64,000 nt of DNA from Takakia lepidozioides. Its lineage: Eukaryota; Streptophyta; Takakiopsida; Takakiales; Takakiaceae. Location of the stretch: positions 37,884,001 to 37,948,000 of the forward strand of contig CM060731.1 of assembly GCA_030704615.1 (NCBI GenBank), written 5' to 3'. The notes beneath the pieces were generated by a model, which saw only the letters and a program-made list of their open reading frames with translations, was not told where the DNA came from and did no database searches. This document shows, piece after piece, positions 1 through 10,000 of the stretch. A program made the translations under genes and the position numbers. How positions within the stretch are numbered: position 1 is the stretch's first letter; every line of letters begins with the position of its first letter.

Positions 1-470
1 TCACCAAATATGGATGATATAAATGGATTTAAGTACGCGGAAGTGGATGATTCTGTCCTAATTTCAATGGCTGAACAGAATGTATGGCTATTTCGTGCCA
101 AACTTTGTAGCCATTCGCGCTATTTTCCAAATTCCAGAAAAAAAAACACTGATATGAACAGCATGATACCAACAGCAGCAAATATCAATGTATCCGGACC
201 CGGAACCGGCAAATTTTTAGTACCCGGGTTAGATGCATAACCGGCAGATATGAAAATACGAAAAGAATTTCCATACCTGGTGTAATACCCGGTGGATATC
301 CGATCAATACCCATCGAAACCTGGCGGATCTCAGCCCTAAACTTAATAACCGGATGCATACCCAGATCCGCTGTTAGATTATGTTGGTAATAAGAACCGG
401 CGGATATATGAAACCAAAAGCTCTTAATACCCGGAACCGACAGATATCTAAAACCAAAAGCTCTTAATAC
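1..470. repeat. degenerate short tandem repeats
   Basis: A GGATAT/CAGATAT core preceded by CCGG, followed by an AAACCAAAAGCTCTTAATAC block, recurs with roughly 45-bp spacing, most clearly between 395 and 470. The same AAACCAAAAGCTCTT block resumes at 1275-1290, beyond the inserted element at 471-1257. Short ORFs on both strands are products of the repeats and show no recognisable protein. I see no gene here. Confidence 0.6.
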
Positions 471-1257
471 CGTAGTGGACGGCAGATTAGTCACAAATTA
501 ATTTTTTTTAAAAATGCATGAGGAAATCTGTGATTTTTCAATATTTATGTCTAAAAGGCTGGAAAAATAACATGAAAGTGCCTAATTCAATAAAATTCTC
601 TAAACTCTATATAATTTCTATTGAAAAAAAAATCTCCATAAATATTCAAAAAATATAGGCCAATTCCCTAGGTCCATACAACCTCAATGGGACCTTCCAA
701 TGAGTCCTGGACATCCTGCATATGTTCATCATTGAATTCTTGATCACCATTCAAGTGAGATATATCTGAGTCTTCGATGTGCAAATTCCCAAGGCATGCT
801 CTCCACCACCTCAACATCAAGATAGAAGTCTGGTATCTCTGAGCAATTAGGAATCCCTTCCACTTCCACTTGAGAATCTGTGGCTCTAAACAAAACCTCT
901 GTAAAATTGGCTCTCATAGCCTGACACTGAAATTGAAACTCAAAAGCTCGAAGAATGCCGCAGTGTTAGCCATCTCCACATCTACATCCATACCGTGTAC
1001 TGTGCTCTCTGAAGCCATCTCCATTACAAAAAAGAGAGCACTGTTGCGAAAGACAAGACTTGTCGTAGGGTTTGTTTTGGGAAAGAAGAGGGAGGGGTCG
1101 ATGAAAGGAGAGAATTTCAAGTGATGAAAGGTGCCTAAACATGAGAAATCATAGATGACATGTGCCTAATCTATATAAATTCGTTCTGAAAGTGCCTAAA
1201 GAAAATATTCCAGATTTAATAATTATGAGGGAGTGCCTAATCTGCCATTCCACTACG
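471..1257. mobile_element. TIR element (MITE or non-autonomous DNA transposon)
   Basis: The left end CGTAGTGGACGGCAGATTAG at 471-490 is matched in inverted orientation at about 1236-1257, with one substitution and a small length difference. This gives terminal inverted repeats of about 20 bp around 0.79 kb. The element interrupts a repeat unit that is otherwise continuous: AATACC on the left and GGAACTGGCAGATAT on the right resemble the uninterrupted neighbouring unit. The word GTGCCTAA recurs inside at about 571, 1130, 1172, 1191 and 1233. No transposase is visible. The ORFs of 84 and 68 aa inside (870-1124 plus, 914-1120 minus) overlap each other and match nothing I recognise. No clear target-site duplication was seen, so the superfamily is not assigned. 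Confidence 0.6.
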
Positions 1258-1936
1258 GAACTGGCAGATATCTAAAACCAAAAGCTCTTCGTATGTAAAG
1301 CAGTTTCATTCGGCCCTATTAATTCTAGAGTGGTCCAGGAATTAGCATGGTCCGGGAAGTAAAAGAGGGGGCCAATGTAATAAGGCCACCTGTATTAAGC
1401 CTAAACAGGGGCATGACTCAGCACAATCTGAGCGATCGGAGCCTTGACATCTGTGTAAGGTCCTTTGACCACATTTTCTCCATTGACTTCAACATGTTGC
1501 AAAGTCTCTCCCCCCTAGAGAGCCAAAAAGTTAATACCTATCCGCCCAACACTGGTTATTTCGTTATTTCCAATATGGTTGTAGAACCCTGTAGCCTAGT
1601 GTAGTCTACTTCAAGACTGAGGCCCTGAAGCACAAAAACTTGGATCCCATTTGGAGTCAACGACAAGATATTTGGGAGTAAACGAGGGCAAGTGGGGAGG
1701 AGTAAGAGAGATACGGTATCTTACTCATGTCTGTCGGAGAAGGGTAGATACAAGGGAAGGTAGTCCCGAGGACGGCTGACCTGCGCGACAAGAGCCACGC
1801 ACATCCAGCGCACCCACAATTCTTTTTACGTGCTCCCGCTCCTCAGGAGGCGCTGCCAAATCATTATCTCTCGTGCACCGCTACCAGTCATTGCTGCTCT
1901 CTATTTCCATCTCTCGCACCGTGCACAGGTACAGAG
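1258..1936. other. upstream region of the ARP8 gene, with shared repeat blocks
   Basis: This stretch has no convincing gene. Positions about 1300-1360 (TTCATTCGG.CCCT...TCTAGAGTGGTCCAGGAATTA) are the reverse complement of a block at about 22485-22550. Positions about 1395-1535 closely resemble 15335-15460 upstream of the TBL gene, sharing words such as ACCACATTTTCTCCATTGAC. The last 150 bases before the ARP8 start are CT-rich and probably contain its promoter and 5' UTR, but I could not place a TATA box or a transcription start. Confidence 0.45.
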
Positions 1937-4900
1937 ATGACCACACTGCTGAGGCGAGCATGGGCGTCACTGCTGCACGCATCAATGATGTCCGAAGGAA
2001 CTGCACAAGACACAACGGACAACTCCGAACTACCACTGGTGCACAAGCTTCCCAAGGACCTTCTGTGCGTGGTTTTAACGAAACTCGGGGCTGCAGACCT
2101 TGCCGCAGCCAGTGTTGTTTGCCGAGCCTGGCATGCTGTGGCGAGTAGCGATTCACTGTGGGAAGGGGTGCTGGCTGCTGAGGCTGGGGAGCTATGGCCC
2201 TCCGTGCTCTTCTTTGAGAGTTTCTTGCGGCCTGGCTTCGCATTGAGGTAACTGTTGAACGTCACATGACGAGTGTGGGACGAGTCTGTGAGTTGTTCTT
2301 TTCTGGGTCTGCATTGTCTATGTCCGTATCTTAGCGTCGAAGTTCATAGTCCAGGTTTGTTACTGTGGTTGGTTTCGGGCTTATGGGGCCGTGAGTAAGA
2401 GGGGAGGGTGAGCAAGTACACCCTTTTAGTACCGTTTTCTAGCCTCGATGCTCGTTGAGTTGGGTCCAGAAGACACTTCCAGTGTATTGTATGATGCTCA
2501 ATGAATGGGAGTATGTGATATTATTGCGGTTGGACTCCTGGGGTGCACCATGTTCTGAAAGTTGACCGTCTGCCTGGTTTACATATTTCCTCGTGAGTAA
2601 GGGAACGTGTGTAGTGTAAAGGTCAGCTGTTCCTCTTCCTTTTCCTGGGGACAAGCCACAAATGTAATCGTTTTTCTTATGTAAGATGTCTGCTCAAGAG
2701 TTGCTATAACCACGAAGCACCTATTGCCAAGAGCCATCAATAAAATTCATGCTCAACCAGAGGACAGGAAGACACTTCCTGTTAGGCAGGCTACTGAACT
2801 ATAGTGAGGTATACAAGTTGTATAATTGGTGCAGTATTTATCTCACGTTTTTCCAGCACTCTTAAAGGGCCTCTGTTGTGACAATGTTGTCTCACATCAG
2901 ATTCAGGACCAATGAAATTCCCGACAGAGTTTGAACAATTTACCACACTTAATTTTATTCAAATATCGAACCTTTACTGTCCTGCGGATACATTGTGCAT
3001 GATTTCCATGCCGGACGCTGGTTGTCTCACTTTTTGTTCTTTGAGCACTTAGGATAGATAGGAGGGTGGCGGTGATGTGGTATGCCATGGACATGGCTAA
3101 GGGTGGAGCATATGGCAGGTCATCTGTGAAAACCTGCCCTCTGCCGTTCCGGCTCATTCACAGCCAACGCATCGTGCTTCCACTCTGTATCGTAATTGAT
3201 GGTCAGTTTGCTCATTCTTGTCCCTCTCTACTGCCCCTACAAACCCCCCTAATCTCACTGTTTTTGCATTCACTTCATTTTAAAAACATCCTATTCTTCT
3301 TCTATTGTCTTAACATGTGTCAAGTTCTATACACTTACTTCCTACTTGTCATCTATCACAGGCTTCTCAAAGTTCCTGACCCTTTACCTTCTGTGTCTTT
3401 CTATCTTCGCCCTACTTCCGCAATTTAAGAATGTTTTTGCAGTTAGTCTTGTTCCTTCAAGGGCTCCATAAAGTTTGCAACTTGTGTTTGTTCATCTGGC
3501 TTAGACCTGAGAACATTTGAAAAACGTTTGCATCTCTATGAAATCCGTATGAACACTGAAGGATTGGGGTGATGGTGTGACGGGTGAAGGGGGCTCTGGG
3601 TATTGCAAGTTTGGTTGGGGCAACCGTCCGGCACCTCAGGACAGGCTTGCCCCTTTTATGGTATGTTTTTCTGTGCAAGAGGAACTGTTAAAACCGTGGA
3701 GATGGATCAAACTGAGGGGAGGGACAGAATATTCTTCAGAAGCAAGAGAAACCTGTGAAGGACTGGGAAGGAGTGGCCAGAACGTGAAGCATTCAGCAAA
3801 CATGTGTGCTAGAATAGAGACCACGTTTGTTTATTACAGTCTTATGTATCTATCACTTGATCACCCAAGTGTAGTTTAATTTGAGACACCAGTGTAATTC
3901 ATTTCTAGGCTGTGCGTTTGAAATTATAAGCTTCAGGAGAGTGATAAGATCTCTCTAAACAGTAGTAGATGTACGTAGTAGTCAGAGGTGGAAGAATTCA
4001 ATATTGGGGTGGATGTGACAGGAGTTTGGGAATATTGAGTCACCCATATGTGCATGCTTGAGGGATCTTTTCACAGCGATCTTTGCTCGGTTTGCTACTC
4101 ACCTGGCCATCTGAACTTCATAATATTGGTAGCCTAAACTTTCTATGATTTGAACTGAGTTCTGTTTCTTTATATGTACTGTCTCCGGCTGGTCTTTCCT
4201 TCTGACTATTCTGTATCAAGCTTGTGGGGTGGGTCACAGCATGCGTGTGAAGCCAACAGCTCAGCCTGTTATGCTCACATCACCAATTTGCCACTCTGAT
4301 GGTTGGTGGCCTCCCCAACTTTCCCTCCTCTTTGCATCTTTAGTTTGTTGACATCCTGTAAAGTACAGATTTCTGGCAGTTGCCATGGGGAAGTGGAGAG
4401 ACTCAGGTTACAGCCCCATAGTGACTTCCTGTACCGGATGTGGATGGGAGCAGATACAGAAATTGCATTGGCTGCAAGGCGCCAGCTGCGTGAGACTACC
4501 TTTTCGGTCCTATTTGAGCTTGGTGTGCCAGCTGTTTGTGCTGTGGATCAGGTAGTAGCTTCTGTTATACCTATTGAAATTTGACATACCTGGATGGGCC
4601 TATTTTGACTACAACTAGTTGTGAGCAGCTTTATGATGGAAGCTGTGGGTAGTGGATATGTAGAGCTGTACTCAGCTGCCATTTACATTTCCTTGACTGG
4701 AGAGTCCCCTGGGCATATAAAACTCAGTCCAAATATGCCATACTGCTTGTGCACAGCAGATGAGGACCTGGTCATGGAAATTGAGAATTGATGGATGTAT
4801 ACTCAGGCAGTTACTATATACTATAGACCATTAGGTTGGGCACTGGTACTGCTGCCTTAGGAATCTGGCTGGAAATTCATGTGACAAAATTTCACTCTGG

Positions 4901-6935
4901 TTGCATTGCATGTTATGCTGTCAAAATAAAACTGCAGACAGAGGGTGTGTTTCAGAGGTTGCATCTTCTTTCAATTGCAAAGGAATTCAGCTTTCACAGA
5001 ACCAAGGAAAAAGGAAAAAGGCAAGAGAGAGAGATTGTACTCATAAGACGTTGTTTGCCGTAGCCTTCTGGCCATTGACCCCGCGCCCAGTTTGAGCGGG
5101 AACAAAAGGGACAGAACCTACCTCTGTCAGGGGCTGACGTTGGTAGTGTGACTTACCATCATATATAGAATTAATCCGGGTTTTCCAGATATCCTCTAGA
5201 AATCCCTTCACTCAAGCATCAATCTGCTGTGTGTGATTTGCCCAAAAACTAGGCTCAGGAGGGCCTGGGTTTTTGGCCAAGCCTCGAGACTTTCAAAGTG
5301 TTGTTTAAACAGGGGTACAGGCACAATTCCCTTGATAGAATTGAAGGAGAGAGTGTCTCTTTGGTGAGAGACCCAGGACAGTGTATCAGAAAGTGAATAC
5401 TGTCTCAGGATGTTCCACACAGCGGGCAATTGCACTCTCCCTTTCCTCTCGCTTAGGTTTGCTGTTCAAAGGTAGGATTCCTGCCCTGAGTTAAATCTCA
5501 GTCTAGTGCCGAGAGTGGGTAGACCCTTGAGGTCATCCAAGATGTCTCCCCCTGTCACTGACTGGAAACAAGTTCAGGGAAGTTTTCTGCCTAACTCATT
5601 CTCATCAGACAATCTCATGGCAACAGACATGGCTGAGGACACTACAGCCTCTAAGTCAGATTTACCAGCAGGGTCAAGACTTGCGGATCAGGTCCAGGTC
5701 CTTGAGAATCTCTTTACTCTCTTCTGCCAGGACTTAGCCTGTTTGACAGGGCGGTCCTGTTTTCCAAGATATAGAGTCGATTAACTTAGGATATCTGGTG
5801 TTGGGCATATGTTGCAGCTGACCCCACCATCTGACCTTGAATTATCTCGTCGGGAGCTTAAGGACACAGAATGCCAAACTCACCCCCGAACAGCCACATT
5901 GGCTGTTTTGGAGCATGCTGACATACACCTCCTTAAGCACCCCCACTGAATGGATTCTAGAGACTTAGCCTGGTTGGAGTTATCAACCCATATAGCAGAT
6001 CCGTACTCCAAGGCAGGTCTAATAACGCGACAAAGCATGGCTTCTTAACCTCAGAGTGACCTCTGCAGTGGAAAAATTTAGTGAGCCCCAGAGCTTTGCC
6101 CTTGCAGTTTGAACAACTTTCCGGATAGTGCATCCAATTACAATTGGTGGAAAACTCAACGCCCAGGTAAGTGTAGGAAGGAGGACCGGGATCTCTTGGC
6201 TACCCCACTGCCACTAAGATCACTTCCTCCCTCTCCTCTGTCGTTGAATGCTACCACTGCACAATTGCTGACATTAGCCTCTAGCCCCACAAAGATCAAA
6301 GTATCTCTTCGGCAATCATTTCAATCAAACCTGGAGATTGGTTGGGATCGTCTCCCTATGCTTGCGAAGTCATCTGCCCAAACATTAAGGGCTGGTATGG
6401 TGGTATCACCCACCCTTAAACCAAACAAATCCCTCACTCCACATCCTCGAGGAGGTGATTGATGATGAAAACATTGAAGAGCAGAGGGGAAGAGAGTACA
6501 TCCTTGAGCTCTCACCTTGGTCTATGTCAAGAAGTTGGACTCTTGTCCGTTAAACATGAGCAAACAGCGTTGTGTGTGAGTGTGAGCATACAAGCTGTGG
6601 ACAAAACTCTCCACATCTTTCCCTTGATCCCACAAGACCAGAGGCGGAAACCATAGGCCATCTCTCCACACTGTGTCGTAAGCCTTTTTGACACTCCAGG
6701 AGAAAAGACATAAGTGGGTTTCCCTTCTTTTTCCTTCCCCGGATAATCTGCGTCTTGTAGAGTGAAGATATATCCACACAGCCCTGTTGTTCGCCGAAAG
6801 CTCCAGATTTGGCCGTCGTGGAAAAACCTCTAGACTCTCAGCTGCAACCTCGAGACGAGTGACTTATAACTCTGCAGAATGTCTTGCCAACGCATTGAGG
6901 AGCGTGATGCAAGAGAGAAGGAGAGAGAGGAGAGA

Positions 6936-6974
<39 letters not shown>

Positions 6975-7042
6975 TGATGTTGTATCATAAGACGTTGTTT
7001 GCCATAGCCTTGTGGCCATTGACCCCGCGCCCAGTTTGAGCG

Positions 7043-7076
<34 letters not shown>

Positions 7077-10000
7077 GGGGGGGGTATATAAGAGAGGATG
7101 TACTCATTAGAGGTCATTCACTCCAGCCATGTGGCCATAGATGCTGCACCCCGTCTGTATGCAGCAGAGAGTGAAGAGTGTCTTGACAGATTCGTGTCAT
7201 TTCCATTTGAATACATGGTGTTGGCAAATGTGCTGATTATATTTTTCAAATCACTGCTTGAACAAGTTAATGGTGATGGGGGGCAGGCAGTCTTGGCACT
7301 CTATGCTGCGGGGCACACATCAGGCATAGCAGTGAACATTGGCTTCAATGTCACATCGATTGTGCCCAGTAAGTGATTTTTGAGTAAGTTGATATATTTG
7401 TAATATTGACAGTGAGGTAGGGATCCTTTGCCAGAGAGAAGTTATATTTACTTTCATGGTGCTTTGTCTAGTTTGTTGATATGCAGCAGCAGCATTGCTT
7501 TTAGCATCTTTTGTCACCCCTTTATTGTTTTGGTGTAGCTAATGTCTCAAACTGGTAGCAGTATAGGGGGTGGAAAATGAGCTGGATAATATGAGGGCAT
7601 TTTGATGGGTGTCTCATCAATAAGGAATCCTATCTTTGACACTATAGAGCCTCCAAAAACAGAGGTAAAGTTTGAAAAGCCTTTTTGGAGACTATATAAT
7701 TCACCTGGTTTCTATACTCCTTATTGCAGTCTAGGGGCCTTAACTTTTGCGATGGGAGAATGTCAAACAAGACAGTTGCTCATAACAGGGTTGGCTGAGG
7801 GGCAGTGCAGTTTTGCATGGAAAAGTGATGAGAAATGTCGGAGTGGAGATAGTGGAGCAAGGTTCTATGCATATTACTGTCTATCTCAGTCAGCTCATCC
7901 AGCAAAAGGGCACGACGCAGTTTGCATCCATGTACACAGCTCGCACCCTGAAAGAGGTGCCCCTCTTAGTTCCGTTCTTTCTTGCTTCTCTTGTTTTTCT
8001 GTCTGTGCCTACCTAGTGTCTAATGCTTGGTATCTATTGTTTGTGCATGTTCTGTTGTGTCTGTTAAGGCATACATATATCTCTCTCATTCTCTCTTTCT
8101 GTGCAATGGTAGCACGCCTGACTCCAAATCAGAAGGTTGCGTGTTCGATTCATGTCAGGCTCAAACCCCCAAAGTACCGTCCCCCACGCTTCTGCCGACG
8201 AGTCAAAAGCTTTTATTAACAGTAAGAGATCTGTAAAACGTATAATTCGAAAGCGCATAGAAAAATTCCAGAGGGAAGAGGTCTAGATAGAATATGTCCA
8301 GGCCGAGGTTCTCCCACCCTTTAATTGTTCCAAGATCTACCCTCTTGCTTGGGTGATGCAAGAAGAGTGGTTGACAGAGCTGTGGACTCTTGGGAGAGTT
8401 TCATCACTTCTGTGGCTGACAAGATTATTGGAGTGCAACTAATTGTATGCAGAAGAGCAGTAAATTGATGGACCAATGAGATCAAGCTTAAGATGGCTGA
8501 GAGATGGGTGCTTTATAGGGGCTGCTAAAGATGACAGACAACTGTGGTCTAGATATAACCAGCTGCAAAAAGAGGCCCTTCCCCTCTTGAACTTTATTTG
8601 GAAGACTGAAGGGATCCTCTTTCGCTGGAGAGAGGGTATCATTGTCAACCTGTATAAGAAAGGTGACAGAGAAGAGCTTGGGAAGTACTGTGGCATTACC
8701 CTTCTTAGTGCAGTTGGCAAGCTTTGTAGGATAGTAAGTACCCGTTGATTTGGAGTCTAGAAGTGTTTTCTATAAAGGTGAGGCTGGCTTTCAAAGAAAT
8801 AGGTCTGTGTTGACCAAATCTTTACCCTAAGCCAGTTGAAGGGAAAAAGAAGGAGAACCCACCTTTGTCCTCTTGCTGGATGTAATAACATCTTATGACA
8901 CAGAAGTGCAACGGCTGTGGCTTCGTCTGTTGTCTTCTGGGATCAGGCCAAAGATGTGGAGGATGATCCACAACCTGTATTTGAACACCAGAAGTTGTTT
9001 TATGGTCATTGGCCAGAAGTCTAATTTCTTTGAAATTGACCAAGGTGTAGCGCAAGGTTGTACCCTCTCCCCACTGCTCTTCGATGTTTTCAATAATCAG
9101 CTCCTTGAAGATGTGGAAAGCATGGGGATTTGGGTTAAAGGTGGGTGATGCCACCATACCAGCTCTTATGTTTGCGGATGACTTTGTGGGCCTAGGGGAT
9201 ACACCAAGAGTGGATTGATTGTGTCAAGAGGTACCTTGACCTGTGGAGGCTAGAAGCCAATCTTAGTAAATGAGCGGTGACTTGGAGGCTGAAGTGTTGA
9301 AGGCCCCATAGCGGAAGCACGTAGGATGTCCAAACAAAACGAAGTTAGGCATAAAACTTCCCTGAACTTGTTTCCAGTTTGTGACATGGGTGAGGACCTG
9401 AAGGATGATCTGAAGGGCCTACCTACCCTCAGCACTAGACTGAAACTCAGGGCGGGGAGTCTACCGTTGAACCAGAGCAGAGAGGAAAGGTAGCTTGTCA
9501 ATGCCCGATTTTCCGGGCGGCCTGAACACAATATCCATTTTTTGATACAATGTCCAGGGTATCCTTATTCAACCCTGTTCAGAACCATCAAGAACATAGT
9601 CCCTTCACCTCTGTTCATCGACTCTCACAATCATGAGGCTGAGCCTAAAGCCCTGGCCCTGATGGGTCTAATTGCTGGGCAGTTCACACAATGATGCTTG
9701 TGTGAAGGGATTGTGCGAAGGGATTTCTAGAGGAAACCCGGAACGCCTGATCCAATTGTTTATACCAAGGTAAGTCCCACTACTGGAGTGAGCCCCTCAC
9801 AAAGTTAGTGTCTGTTCCCTCTTGTTCCATGAGACCTGGGCGCGGGGTCTGTGCGCCCAAGGCTACGGCAAACAACGTCTCGTGAGAACATTCTCTATCA
9901 CCTCTCTCACTTTTCAAGGGAATGGGGAGGTATCCCAAGTCATACTTTATAGAGCAAAGACTTCATGACAACTTGGGCAAGCCATGGGATGCCAACACAA

